NCBI GenBank assembly: GCA_001295865.1
Contig: LJHW01000022.1
Span: 1 to 64,000, forward strand
Reading direction: 5' to 3'
Origin: a beta proteobacterium AAP65
GTDB taxonomy: Bacteria; Pseudomonadota; Gammaproteobacteria; Burkholderiales; Burkholderiaceae_C
Length of the DNA: 64,000 bases
Shown: positions 8,510 through 17,010 of the stretch, piece by piece
How the letters are laid out: each line of letters begins with the position of its first letter
Position numbering within the stretch: the stretch's first letter is position 1
Made by a program: the position numbers and the translations under genes
The notes under the pieces: generated by a model
Seen by the model: the letters and a program-made list of their open reading frames with translations, nothing else
The model's database searches: none
Told to the model about the DNA's origin: nothing

Positions 8510-11500
8510 TCAGACCGGGTCGGGCGCGCACACCTCGGCGTGCAGCGGGTGCCGTTCGCGGAAGTGGCGCCGTGTGTCGGGGTCGGGCAGCACCGCGGCG
8601 TCGACCCAGGCGCGTGCGCGGCTGCGGGCCCGCTGCACCAGCGCCGCGTCTGTGGCCTGGGGGGAGCGCTTGGCCTCGGCGCCCGTCTGGGCCCTGGGCG
8701 CCAGCGCGCAGGCCACGGTCCACCACGCCTCTGAGGGCAGCACCGCGGGATGCAGGCCCTGTTCCTGCAGCGCCGCAACCTGGCGTGCGCGGGCTGCGAC
8801 GTCGGGCGCGGCCTCGCGCAGCGCGATCTGCAGCGCGGCCAGCGCCAGCCCGGCGGCCAGCCCGGCAGCGCCGGCGGCGGCCTGTTGTTCGACCATGGTG
8901 TCCAGGCGCACGAGCGCCGTGGCGGGCAGGTCGTAGTGGGCCCAGATCCGGTAGAAATGGGGGTCTTCGCGCAGCGCCGGCACAGCCTCACCCAGGGTCT
9001 GCAGGGCGGCGCGTTCCGCACGGTCGTCGGCACCCGCCGCGGTACACCAGCGCAACCGCGTGAACAGGCCCGTCACACGCACCAGCGGCGGCGCTTCGTC
9101 GTCCAGCGGCGGCAGCAGCGGCGCGGCCCGCTCGGGCCGGCCCAGCCACAGCTGCACATTGGCCAGCACGTTGCGCAGGTTGCGTCGCAGCGGGTCGGCG
9201 CCGTCGGCACCGGCCAGCAGCGGCTGCGCGGTGGCCAGGGCTTGGTCGAAGCGGCCGTGGTGAGCGGCAGCGATGGTGTGCACGCTGGCGCACATCAGGC
9301 GGTTCACGTGTTCGACGCCCATGGCCTCGAAGGCCTGCAGGGCCTGCGACGACGAAGCCAGCGCGCCGGCTGCATCGCCCACCAGCAGCGCGTAGACGGC
9401 ATGGTTGGAGGCGGCCAGCGCGATCTCGAAGCGGTCGCCCAGCCGCCGCGCCAGTGTCAGCAGCAGCTGTTGGGCACGCCAGCTGTCCATGCGGCGGCCG
9501 GCGGCCACCAGCACGTCGGCCAGGGTGTCCTGCGCGCGCAGGCGGCGGCGCAGGTCGCCTTCGGCGTCGGCGCGCTCGCAGGCGGCGTGCAGCAGCGTGA
9601 TGCCGGCGTCGGGCTGGCCCGTCCAGGCCAGGGTGCGGCCGCGCATGAGCGTGGCGTCGTCGAGCAGCGCGGGGTCGGTGTCGCCGCTGTCCAGCGGCTG
9701 CGCGCCGGGCGTCGCGGTGTCGTCGCACAGGGCCAGCGCCTCGGCGGCCGCGGCGTCGGCCTGCGGCGCGCGCATGCGGCCCAGTTCGGCGTCGGCCAGC
9801 AACAACAGCAGCCTGGCCCGCGGCGCCGGTGCGTGCACCTCGGCCAGCAGGCCCTGCAGCTGCTGCGCCACGGCCTCGGGGCCTTCGCGCAGCAGCCGCG
9901 TGGGCTGGGCAGCGCTGTGCGCGGCCACCACGAGGGCTGTGTCGCCGCTGGTCTCGGCGGCCTGGCGGGCGCGCTCGAACAGCACCTGGGCCTCGGCCAG
10001 CCGCCCCGTGCGCACGGCCATGGCCGCCGCCTGCATCCACGCGGTGGCAGCCTCGGGCCAGGCGCCGGCCTGCTGCCACAGCGGCGCCAGGCGCGCGGGG
10101 TCGGCCTGCGGCAGCACGGCCAGCGCCTGGGCCAGGGCCAGGTGCAGCGCCTGGCGCGCCGGGGCCGGCAGTGCCGCCAGCACCGCTGCGCGCACGAGGT
10201 CGTGGGCGAGGCCGTCGTCGTGCACCAGCTGGGCCTCGGCCAGGGCCTGCCAGTCGGCGGCCAGGTCGAGCAGCGGGCGCTGCAGCACCACCGCGGCCGT
10301 GGGCAGCGGCAGCGTGCCGGCGGCCACGGCCAGCAGCTGCAACAGGCGCCGCGCGGGCTCGGGCAGGCGGGCGACACGGCGTTCGACCATGGCCTCCACG
10401 GCCGGGGCTGGCGCCGGTGCTGCGCCCGCGGCGTGGGCCAGCAGCAGCGTCTTCAGCGTCTCCAGCACGAAGAAGGGCTGGCCGCCGGTCTGGCGCAGCA
10501 GCCGGTCCGGCAGCGCGCTGTCGCCCTGCAGCGCCGCGGGCAGGCCCAGGGTGGGCAGCAGGGCCTGCAGGTCGGCGGCCGTCCATGGCGCCAGTTTGAG
10601 GGGCTGCACGCGCAAGGAGTCGCCCAGCCAGGCGGGCAGGGCGGCGTCCGACGGTGTGCCCTCGTCCGGGCGCGCCGCAAACACCTGGCGCAGCGCGGCC
10701 AGCGCCGGCTCGGCCAGCAGCGCGTGCAGCAGCTCCAGCGTGGCGGCGTCGGCCCAGTGCAGGTCGTCCCAGGCCAGCGCCTGCAGGCCAGCCTCGGCAC
10801 AGGCTTGCCAGGCCTGGGCCACCGCCGTAAAAAGCCGCGCCGGCTGCGCCGGCCCGCCCGGCACCGGGCCGAGGCGGGGCACCAGGCGCGCGAGCTCGTC
10901 CCGCGTGGGCGCCGGCAGCGCCGGCGCAAACCGCGTGAGGGCGTCGTCCAGCGCCCGGGCCAGTGTGGTGTACGGCCGGGCGGCGTCACCGGGGCGGCCG
11001 CGCAGGCGCAGCACGCCGGCACGGCCGGCGAGGAAGGTGTCGAGCAGCCGGCTCTTGCCCATGCCCCCCGGGGCCACCAGCAGGGCTGCGCGGCCTTCTT
11101 CCCAGGTGCGGGCCAAGGCCTGCAGCGCGGCCTCGCGGCCCACCAGGGTGGGCGGGTGCAGCAGGGCCGGGGGCAGCCCTGGGGCAGGGCCGGTATTGCC
11201 GGCCGTTGCGCCGGGGCCCGGGGCGGCGCTGGCCGGCGTCGCCTCGGCCTGCTCGATCGTGGCCAGCAGAGCCACCGTTTCGTGCGAGGGCCGCAGGCCC
11301 CACTCGCGGCACACCTGGTGCTCGAAGCGCTCGAAGGCGGCGATGGCGGCGGCGCGGTCGGCGCGCTGCCAGTGCAGGCGCATCAGCCGGCGCCAGGCGT
11401 GTTCGCTGGCCGGCCAGCGCGCCACGATGCCTTCGGTGCAGCTGATGGCCTCGGCCAGCGCGCCGGCTTCTTCCAGCCGCGCGGCGCGCCCGGCCAGGGT

Positions 11501-11938
11501 GTCGGCCTGGCGCTGGCCGATCGCCTCGCGCGCGGCGGCCAGCCACTGCTCGAAGGCCTCGAAGGCGCTGTAGTCGGTGCCGGCCAGCAACAGGCCCTCG
11601 GTGGGCAGGGGCTGGGCGTGCAAGTCGACCAGCACACCATCGGCCAGCGAGAGCATCAGCGCCGATTCCACCAGCGGGTGGTTGCACTCGCGGCGCAGCC
11701 GGAACAGGCGCTGCCGCAGGCTCAGGTTGGCGCGCGCCTGGCTGCGCGCCTCGGGCCACAGCCAGGCGGCGATGCGGTCGCGGGCCACGTGGCCGTCCAC
11801 CGCCAGCAGGGCCAGCAGGGCGGCGTCGCGCGGGGCCAGCGGGCCGCCGGCGCCGGCATGCTGCCAGTGCGGTGCCCCCAGCAGCCGCAGTTGCAGGGGG
11901 CTGGGGGCGGCAGGCGCTTCGGCGAAGGTCCCGGGCAT
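8510..11938 (-). CDS. SARP/AfsR-like ATPase transcriptional regulator
   Basis: A 1142-residue multidomain regulator. Residues about 15-105 form an OmpR-type winged helix (LQLRLLGAPHW, then DRIAAWLWPEARSQARANLS). Residues about 110-235 are a bacterial transcriptional activator (BTAD) helical domain ending CREWGLRPSHET. From about 262 follows an AAA/STAND-type ATPase with HPPTLVGREAAL and Walker A APGGMGKSRLL near 289-299. The rest, to residue 1142, is Ala-rich helical repeat sequence of the TPR kind. This layout is that of AfsR-like and MalT-like signal-transducing activators. The ligand is unknown. The adjacent upstream gene on the same strand encodes a PEP-CTERM protein with 11-bp-phased repeats in its promoter, a plausible target. 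A 13-bp palindrome at 8506-8518 overlaps the stop. Confidence 0.85.
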   Translation of the reverse strand: MPGTFAEAPAAPSPLQLRLLGAPHWQHAGAGGPLAPRDAALLALLAVDGHVARDRIAAWLWPEARSQARANLSLRQRLFRLRRECNHPLVESALMLSLADGVLVDLHAQPLPTEGLLLAGTDYSAFEAFEQWLAAAREAIGQRQADTLAGRAARLEEAGALAEAISCTEGIVARWPASEHAWRRLMRLHWQRADRAAAIAAFERFEHQVCREWGLRPSHETVALLATIEQAEATPASAAPGPGATAGNTGPAPGLPPALLHPPTLVGREAALQALARTWEEGRAALLVAPGGMGKSRLLDTFLAGRAGVLRLRGRPGDAARPYTTLARALDDALTRFAPALPAPTRDELARLVPRLGPVPGGPAQPARLFTAVAQAWQACAEAGLQALAWDDLHWADAATLELLHALLAEPALAALRQVFAARPDEGTPSDAALPAWLGDSLRVQPLKLAPWTAADLQALLPTLGLPAALQGDSALPDRLLRQTGGQPFFVLETLKTLLLAHAAGAAPAPAPAVEAMVERRVARLPEPARRLLQLLAVAAGTLPLPTAAVVLQRPLLDLAADWQALAEAQLVHDDGLAHDLVRAAVLAALPAPARQALHLALAQALAVLPQADPARLAPLWQQAGAWPEAATAWMQAAAMAVRTGRLAEAQVLFERARQAAETSGDTALVVAAHSAAQPTRLLREGPEAVAQQLQGLLAEVHAPAPRARLLLLLADAELGRMRAPQADAAAAEALALCDDTATPGAQPLDSGDTDPALLDDATLMRGRTLAWTGQPDAGITLLHAACERADAEGDLRRRLRAQDTLADVLVAAGRRMDSWRAQQLLLTLARRLGDRFEIALAASNHAVYALLVGDAAGALASSSQALQAFEAMGVEHVNRLMCASVHTIAAAHHGRFDQALATAQPLLAGADGADPLRRNLRNVLANVQLWLGRPERAAPLLPPLDDEAPPLVRVTGLFTRLRWCTAAGADDRAERAALQTLGEAVPALREDPHFYRIWAHYDLPATALVRLDTMVEQQAAAGAAGLAAGLALAALQIALREAAPDVAARARQVAALQEQGLHPAVLPSEAWWTVACALAPRAQTGAEAKRSPQATDAALVQRARSRARAWVDAAVLPDPDTRRHFRERHPLHAEVCAPDPV

Positions 11939-12044
11939 GCCGGGATGATCCCACGCAGGGGGCCCGTCACGCCCGTGCCGGGTCGGCCGTTGCGGTTTTT
12001 GCCCTGCTGACCGCGAGCCGCCAGCGGCGCGTGCAGCGGCGGGC

Positions 12045-12872
12045 TCAGGCCTGCGCTTGAAACCGGCGGCGGCTGCGCCAGGCTATGGCCAGCAGACCCG
12101 CGCTCAGCATGGCCAGCGACGAGGCTTCGGGCACGGCCAGCGCGGTGTCGTGGAAGGTCAGGCTGTAGGTCCAGCCGTAGTCCCAGTTGGCCTCGGGGCT
12201 GTTCTGCAGCAAGTGGAAGTTGCGCAAGCGGTAGGTGCCGGCCTCCAGCGTGCCGCTGAAGGTCTCGGGGATGTTGCCTTCGCCGACGAAGGTGCCGGTG
12301 TTGTCCTGGCGCGCCAGCTGCACCGGCATGTAGCCGCCGTACCAGCTGCCGCTGTAGCTGATCAGCGTGGGCACGTCGAGCGTGAACACCAATGTCTGCA
12401 GGTTGTGCACGGTGACCAGACGCGTGCCTTCGGTGCCCGGCAGGATGGCGGGCCCGAACACTTCGGAGCTGAACTGAGACTGGTGCTGGCCGCCACCGCT
12501 GAGCACGAGGTCGGCGCCGCTGGTGGCCCAGCCGTACCGTTGCCAGCTCGACCAGCCCAGGCTGATCGTGGCCGCCCAGAGAAAGTCTTCCGCGTAGGCC
12601 GTGCCTTCGCCCGCGATGGCCAGCGTGCCGGGGGCCACGTCCGTCAACACGGTGTCGAAGCTGCCCAGACTGCCGCTGTAGTTGCAGGTTTCGACCGTGT
12701 CGGGGAACTCGAGGTTGGCGCAGGGCAGGTTGGCGTCGGCCACGCCGACACCGGCGTAGGCGCGCACGGCGAGGATGGCGGTGCTGTCGGTGAGCTGCAG
12801 CGTGCCGGCCGCCAGCGCCGGTGCGGTGGCCAGCGGCAGCAGCAGGGCGGCCAGGGTGTGCGATGGCTTCAT
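12045..12872 (-). CDS. PEP-CTERM sorting domain-containing exported protein
   Basis: A 275-residue exported protein. Residues 1-22 are a signal peptide (MKPSHTLAALLLPLATAPALA). The body is Gly/Ser/Thr-rich beta-strand sequence with two Cys pairs' worth of Cys near residues 50-63. The C-terminus is a PEP-CTERM signal: VPEASSLAMLSAGLLAIAWR, then RRRFQ. Such proteins are processed by exosortase EpsH/XrtA and displayed or released with exopolysaccharide. No exosortase gene is in this window, so it must act in trans. The body matches no family I recognise. It lies upstream of the SARP-like regulator gene in the same orientation. Confidence 0.85.
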   Translation of the reverse strand: MKPSHTLAALLLPLATAPALAAGTLQLTDSTAILAVRAYAGVGVADANLPCANLEFPDTVETCNYSGSLGSFDTVLTDVAPGTLAIAGEGTAYAEDFLWAATISLGWSSWQRYGWATSGADLVLSGGGQHQSQFSSEVFGPAILPGTEGTRLVTVHNLQTLVFTLDVPTLISYSGSWYGGYMPVQLARQDNTGTFVGEGNIPETFSGTLEAGTYRLRNFHLLQNSPEANWDYGWTYSLTFHDTALAVPEASSLAMLSAGLLAIAWRSRRRFQAQA

Positions 12873-12907
12873 GGCTTGGGACCTGTTCAGAGGTGAAGGG
12901 GTGCCGG

Positions 12908-12952
12908 TTTGTAGGCGGCAGCCCGTTAGAACCCCGTTAGAAGGCGGTTAAG
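12908..12952 (-). promoter_or_regulatory. Three 11-bp-phased repeats and a -10-like box upstream of the PEP-CTERM gene
   Basis: On the minus strand the triplet TAA recurs at exact 11-bp steps in the contexts CTTAACCGC, TTCTAACGG and TTCTAACGG (plus-strand TTA at 12926, 12937 and 12948). Nine bases downstream of the last repeat is TACAAA (12913-12908), a fair -10 box, 36 nt before the start codon. Direct heptamers phased by 11 bp about 8 bp from the -10 box are the known architecture of SARP-regulated promoters, and a SARP-like regulator gene is adjacent. Confidence 0.45.
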
Positions 12953-13090
12953 CGCCTGGCCGGGCCGCCGCGGCCGCGCCGCTGGAGGCGACCGGCTGGC
13001 GTTGGCGCCTTAAGCCTGGAACTGGCCTGCCGGGGCAGCGCTTATGCGCGCTTGGCGCGTGCACGGCGCTGCCGAGAATCGGGGTTCATC

Positions 13091-14752
13091 ATGGATCACT
13101 TGCGTCTGTCTGCCGTGGTTACGCGTGTGGTGGCGTGGCACAACCGCCACCCGCTGGCGCGCCGCATTGGCGCGGCGCAGGTGCATGGCGTGGGTTATGT
13201 CGCGCTGCCCTTCACGGCCCCGGCGCCGCAGCCCAGCGCGCCCAGTGCCGCGCAGGCAGCGGCCGAGGCCATCGCCGCCGCGGCCGCAGCGTCGCTGCCG
13301 GTGCTGACCGAAACTGCCGAGCCCGCCGCTGCGCTGGCCGCGGGCGAGGGCGGGGCCGAGATCGCCACCGCCCCCCACCACGCGCCCCAGGCGCCTGCCA
13401 CCGCCGACGCCGGCCACCACGAGCGCAGCCGCCTGCGTGAACGTGTGCTGGCGCGGGCGCGTGAACTGGCCGCGTTGCCGCCCGAAACGCAGGCGCAGCT
13501 GCTGGCCGAAGAGCAGGCTGCCGCCGTGCTGGCCACCTTGGCGCCGGCCCTGCTGAAGGCCGACTTCAGCGAAGACTTCATCGACCCGCTGACACCGCGC
13601 CAGGTGGCGCGCTTCGCGCTCAAACACGGCAGCGTGCTGGCCCGCCTGCCGGTGGACGGCCCGGTGCGCCTGGTGCAGGCCGACAGCCTGCTGCCCGGCC
13701 ACAAGCCCACGCCGGGCCGCGTGCTGGCGCGGGTGCTGCTGCTCACCGCGGTGGTGGAAACCGACACCCGCAAGAGCCGCGTGCTGCTGGGCGGCGGCCT
13801 GCAGCCCGAAGTGCTGGGTCGGCGCATCCACAGCACGCCGCGGCGCGCCGCGGTGGTGGCGCTGGGTGCGGGCCTGGTGGGTGTGCCGCTGTGGATCTGG
13901 CGGCCCGCGGCCCCGGCGCTGCCGGCTGGCGCCGCGGTGGTCTTGCCGGTGTCGGCGTCTGCCTCCGCATCTGCATCTGCGCCCATGCCGGCCATGGCCG
14001 CCTCGGTGGTGGTGGCCGCATCGGCACCGCCTGCCGTGGCGCCTGACCTGCCTGCCACTGCCGAGGTCTTCAGCGCGGCCAGCGCTGCTGCGCCGGCCGC
14101 CCCGCCCAGCGCCCATGCCGTGCCCATCGCCCCGGCGCCTGAAGCCGCCGCGGCCGAAGGTGGCAGCGCCGGCCGCTCCGCGCGGGTGTCCATCGTGCCG
14201 CCGCTGACCGAAGAAGACAAAGCCCGCGCCCGTGAGGCGCGCGCCGCGTTGCGCCCGCCTGCCGCGGCGGCTTCGGCCCCGTTGCCCCCCACCGCGGTGC
14301 CCGCGGCCAGCCCGGTGGCGGCGCCCGCAGCCCCCGAGCCCATGGCCCCGGCGGCCGGCCCCGGTGCTGCGCAGCCCCCCCGCGTGTGGCGGGCCGGCCC
14401 CACCCCCAGGCGCCAGCCTGGCGGCGCGGCCGAAGCCGAGGCGGCGGCCGCCGGCCCGGCCCAGGCGGCCGTGGCAGCCCCCGCGCCCGTGCGCGCCGCG
14501 CCACCGGCGGCTGGCCCGGTGTTCGCCATCACCACACGCCCGCTGCGCACGCGCTCGGAGGCCGACCAGGTGCGTGTGGCCATGGTCTCGCTGCTGCGCA
14601 CCCTGGGCCACGACCAGCTGCAGGTGGAGGTGCTGCCCCAGGGCGAAGACTGGCGCGTGGTGGCACTGCCGTTTTCGCGCCGCGCCGAGGCCGACCGGGG
14701 CCGCACGCTGCTGGTTTCGCGCGGCATGCGCGTCGAGGTGGTCGACTTCTGA
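13091..14752 (+). CDS. Ala/Pro-rich single-pass membrane protein with SPOR-like C-terminus
   Basis: A 553-residue protein I cannot assign. Residues 1-40 (MDHLRLSAVVTRVVAWHNRH onward) are ordinary globular sequence. Residues 42-105 are low-complexity Ala/Pro. A charged helical segment follows at 108-250. One transmembrane helix lies at about 253-270 (AAVVALGAGLVGVPLWIW). A long Ala/Pro linker precedes a C-terminal domain of about 80 residues (FAITTRPLRTRSEADQVRVA, then GEDWRVVALPFSRRAEADR), which resembles a SPOR peptidoglycan-binding fold in length and pattern. ATG 13091 is chosen over a start 13 codons upstream because that extension is non-conserved-looking basic sequence. A role in the cell envelope is a guess. 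Confidence 0.65.
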   Translation: MDHLRLSAVVTRVVAWHNRHPLARRIGAAQVHGVGYVALPFTAPAPQPSAPSAAQAAAEAIAAAAAASLPVLTETAEPAAALAAGEGGAEIATAPHHAPQAPATADAGHHERSRLRERVLARARELAALPPETQAQLLAEEQAAAVLATLAPALLKADFSEDFIDPLTPRQVARFALKHGSVLARLPVDGPVRLVQADSLLPGHKPTPGRVLARVLLLTAVVETDTRKSRVLLGGGLQPEVLGRRIHSTPRRAAVVALGAGLVGVPLWIWRPAAPALPAGAAVVLPVSASASASASAPMPAMAASVVVAASAPPAVAPDLPATAEVFSAASAAAPAAPPSAHAVPIAPAPEAAAAEGGSAGRSARVSIVPPLTEEDKARAREARAALRPPAAAASAPLPPTAVPAASPVAAPAAPEPMAPAAGPGAAQPPRVWRAGPTPRRQPGGAAEAEAAAAGPAQAAVAAPAPVRAAPPAAGPVFAITTRPLRTRSEADQVRVAMVSLLRTLGHDQLQVEVLPQGEDWRVVALPFSRRAEADRGRTLLVSRGMRVEVVDF

Positions 14753-14764
14753 GCCCGCCGCGCT

Positions 14765-15328
14765 TCAGCGCGGCGCCACCACCCGGATCACCACGGCCTG
14801 CTCGGCCACGCGCCCCTTGTCGTCGGCCACCAACACGAAGAGCCGGTGCGTGCCCTGCGGCACCTGCGCCTGCTCCACCACCACCCCGCTTTCACTGAGC
14901 CGCGCGTGGCGCTGCAGGCGTTCGGTGACGTCGAGCTTGAGCAGGCCGTAGAGGATGCGGAAGCTGCCCGGCACGATGCGCGCGTCCGCCGGCGGAAAAA
15001 AAGCCACCTGCAGCCGCAGCGGTGAAGCCACGGCCCGGCCGTCGGCGGCCGGGGCCAGCACCTCGATGCCCGGCGCCTGGCGCGGTGGCAGCGGGCCTGA
15101 AGCCGGCACCGGCAGGCTGCGCGACGGTGTGGGCAGCACCGGCGCCGGCCCGGCCACGGCTTCGCGCCGGGCTTCTGCTTCGGTGATCAGGACGGGTGGC
15201 GCGCCTGGCGCGCCCGCGGCCTGCGCCAGCGCCGCGAGCGGCAGCAGGCAGCAGCCCGCCAACACCAGGGCCGGAACCTGCGCGGCCAGGCCGGCGCCAG
15301 GCCTGAAGGGGCGGCTGTTGACACGCAT
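14765..15328 (-). CDS. Secreted protein of unknown function
   Basis: A 187-residue exported protein. ATG 15328 is chosen because GGAG lies 6 nt upstream and it gives a clean signal peptide (MRVNSRPFRPGAGL, then VLAGCCLLPLAALAQA). An alternative ATG at 15370 overlaps the stop of the acyltransferase gene (ATGA) and would lengthen the N-terminus by 14 residues. A Pro-rich linker (to about residue 85) precedes an immunoglobulin-like stretch (SPLRLQVAFFPPADARIVPG, then VPQGTHRLFVLVADDKGR). That suggests a beta-sandwich domain. Translationally coupled, or nearly so, to plsC-like; role unknown. Confidence 0.7.
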   Translation of the reverse strand: MRVNSRPFRPGAGLAAQVPALVLAGCCLLPLAALAQAAGAPGAPPVLITEAEARREAVAGPAPVLPTPSRSLPVPASGPLPPRQAPGIEVLAPAADGRAVASPLRLQVAFFPPADARIVPGSFRILYGLLKLDVTERLQRHARLSESGVVVEQAQVPQGTHRLFVLVADDKGRVAEQAVVIRVVAPR

Positions 15329-15366
15329 GCACAACTCCAGCGTCGGTCGCGGTGCGCGGCCAGGGC

Positions 15367-15987
15367 TCATTCTGAGGTGAACAGGTCGGCGCGTTTGCCG
15401 CGGATGGGCGCGTAGAAACGTTTGATCGCGGCCATGTCGGCTTCCACGTCGCCGGTGGGCGTGAAGATGGGGCCGAGGCCGCTGCGTTTGTCGTGGTAGT
15501 CCATGTAGGCCAGCACGATGGGCACCCGCGCTTCGAGAGCGATGAAGTAGAAGCCGGTTTTCCAGTGCCGCGTCTTGCCACGGGTGCCCTCGGGCGGCAC
15601 CACCAGTTGCACCGGGCCGTCGGCGCGCACCAGGGCTTCGGCCGAGGCCTGCACGAGGTTGTTGGTCTTGCTGCGGTCCACCGCGATGCCGCCCAGCCAG
15701 CGCATCACCGGGCCGAAGGGAAAGCGGAAGATGCTGGCCTTGCCCATCCAGTAGATGTTCAGGCGCAGGCTGAAGGCCACCATCAGCGTGTAGGGCAGGT
15801 CCCAGTTGCTGGTGTGCGGCGCGGCGATGAGCACTGCCTTGGCCGCGCCAGGGGGCAGTTCGCCCTCGATGCGCCAGCCTGTGGCGCGCAGGAAGCCGCG
15901 TGAGGCGGCGCGCAGGCAGGTGTTGACCACCGGTGTGCTGAAGATCGTGCGGTGCATGCGGAAGCGGGAAATCGGTGGCCTCGGCAT
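15367..15987 (-). CDS. PlsC-type 1-acyl-sn-glycerol-3-phosphate acyltransferase family protein
   Basis: A 206-residue acyltransferase of the PlsC family, which acylates lysophosphatidate or another lipid acceptor at the inner membrane. The catalytic HX4D motif is APHTSNWD near residue 57. The substrate-binding motif PEGTR is present near 132 in VVPPEGTRGKTRHWKTGFY. The GKTRHWKTGFYFIA form is typical of the short PlsC-like subgroup rather than housekeeping PlsC, so the acceptor is uncertain. An internal ATG ten codons in (MHRTIFSTPV) is an alternative start. It is divergent from the alpha/beta hydrolase gene. Confidence 0.85.
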   Translation of the reverse strand: MPRPPISRFRMHRTIFSTPVVNTCLRAASRGFLRATGWRIEGELPPGAAKAVLIAAPHTSNWDLPYTLMVAFSLRLNIYWMGKASIFRFPFGPVMRWLGGIAVDRSKTNNLVQASAEALVRADGPVQLVVPPEGTRGKTRHWKTGFYFIALEARVPIVLAYMDYHDKRSGLGPIFTPTGDVEADMAAIKRFYAPIRGKRADLFTSE

Positions 15988-16058
15988 TGTCTGCGAGGGG
16001 GCGGCCCCGCTGCCCCCGGGGCTGCCCGGGGCTCGGCGTGAACCCGTAGCATCGGGCG

Positions 16059-16955
16059 ATGCAATCCGCGCTGGTTCCGGCCGTCTCCGGTGAACGTATC
16101 GAGCGCAACGGCCTGAGCTGTTACGTGGCCGGCGAGGGCCCGCCGCTGCTGCTGCTGCACAGCGTCAACGCCGCCGCCTCGGCCGCCGAGGTGCGGCCGC
16201 TGTTCGAGCACTGGCGCGCCACGCGCACGGTCTTCGCGCCCGACCTGCCGGGCTACGGCTGCAGCGATCGCAGCGACCGTGCCTACTCCCCACGCCTGAT
16301 GACGGACGCGCTGCACGCCGTGGCCGCGCTGGCGCGTGAGCGCTGCGGGCCGCAGCCGCTGGACGCGCTGGCGGTCTCGCTGGGCTGCGAGTTCCTGGCC
16401 CGCGCCGCGGCCGAGCAGCCGGCGCACTGGGGCCGGCTGGCGCTCGTCAGCCCCACCGGCTTCATGGGCCGGCGCGCCTGGCGCCAACCGCCCGGCACCA
16501 CGCGCGGCCTGCCCTGGCTGCACCGCGTGCTGGCGAACCCGCGCTGGGCGCAGGCGCTGTTCAACGGCCTCACCAAGCCGGCCGTGGTGCGCTACTTCCT
16601 GCGCCGCACCTGGGGCGGGCCGAACATCGACACCACGATGGCCGATTACGCCATCCTCACCGCACGCCAGCCCGGCGCGCGCCACGCGCCGCTGCACTTC
16701 CTGAGCGCCGGTCTGTTCAGCGCCGACATCCACACCGTGTATGACGCGCTGGCGCAGCCCGTGTGGGTGAGCCACGGCGTGCGCGGCGATTTCACCGACT
16801 ACCGCGGCCTCGAAGCCTGGCGCGCGCGGCCGAACTGGCGTTTCACCGTCTACCCCACCGGGGCGCTGCCCTACTTCGAGCGTGAGGCCGAGTTCAACGC
16901 CGAGCTGGCCCACTTTCTCGCGCAGCCGCTGGCCAAAGGGCCTGCGGCGGCTTGA
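16059..16955 (+). CDS. Alpha/beta hydrolase-fold protein lacking the usual catalytic His
   Basis: A 298-residue alpha/beta hydrolase. The oxyanion segment LLLLHSVNAAASA is near residue 37, and DLPGYGCSDRSD follows. The nucleophile elbow is AVSLGCEF, with Ser kept and the first Gly replaced by Ala. Near the C-terminus, where the catalytic His normally sits in a GHxPxxE pattern, the sequence is TGALPYFERE, so His is replaced by Ala. The protein may use another His (VSHGVRGDF) or be non-catalytic. It is divergent from plsC-like and 55 bp upstream of the pseudokinase gene. Function unknown. Confidence 0.78.
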   Translation: MQSALVPAVSGERIERNGLSCYVAGEGPPLLLLHSVNAAASAAEVRPLFEHWRATRTVFAPDLPGYGCSDRSDRAYSPRLMTDALHAVAALARERCGPQPLDALAVSLGCEFLARAAAEQPAHWGRLALVSPTGFMGRRAWRQPPGTTRGLPWLHRVLANPRWAQALFNGLTKPAVVRYFLRRTWGGPNIDTTMADYAILTARQPGARHAPLHFLSAGLFSADIHTVYDALAQPVWVSHGVRGDFTDYRGLEAWRARPNWRFTVYPTGALPYFEREAEFNAELAHFLAQPLAKGPAAA

Positions 16956-17010
16956 GGCATATTCCGCAGCAGACCTGCCGCTCCTTGCCAGGCCGCCGCC
17001 TGTGCCCGCC

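Noticed and set aside
8750-12010. A 1086-codon plus-strand frame opposite the SARP-like regulator
   Set aside because: Gln/Gly/His-rich shadow sequence without any recognisable motif, fully overlapped by a gene with good domain evidence.
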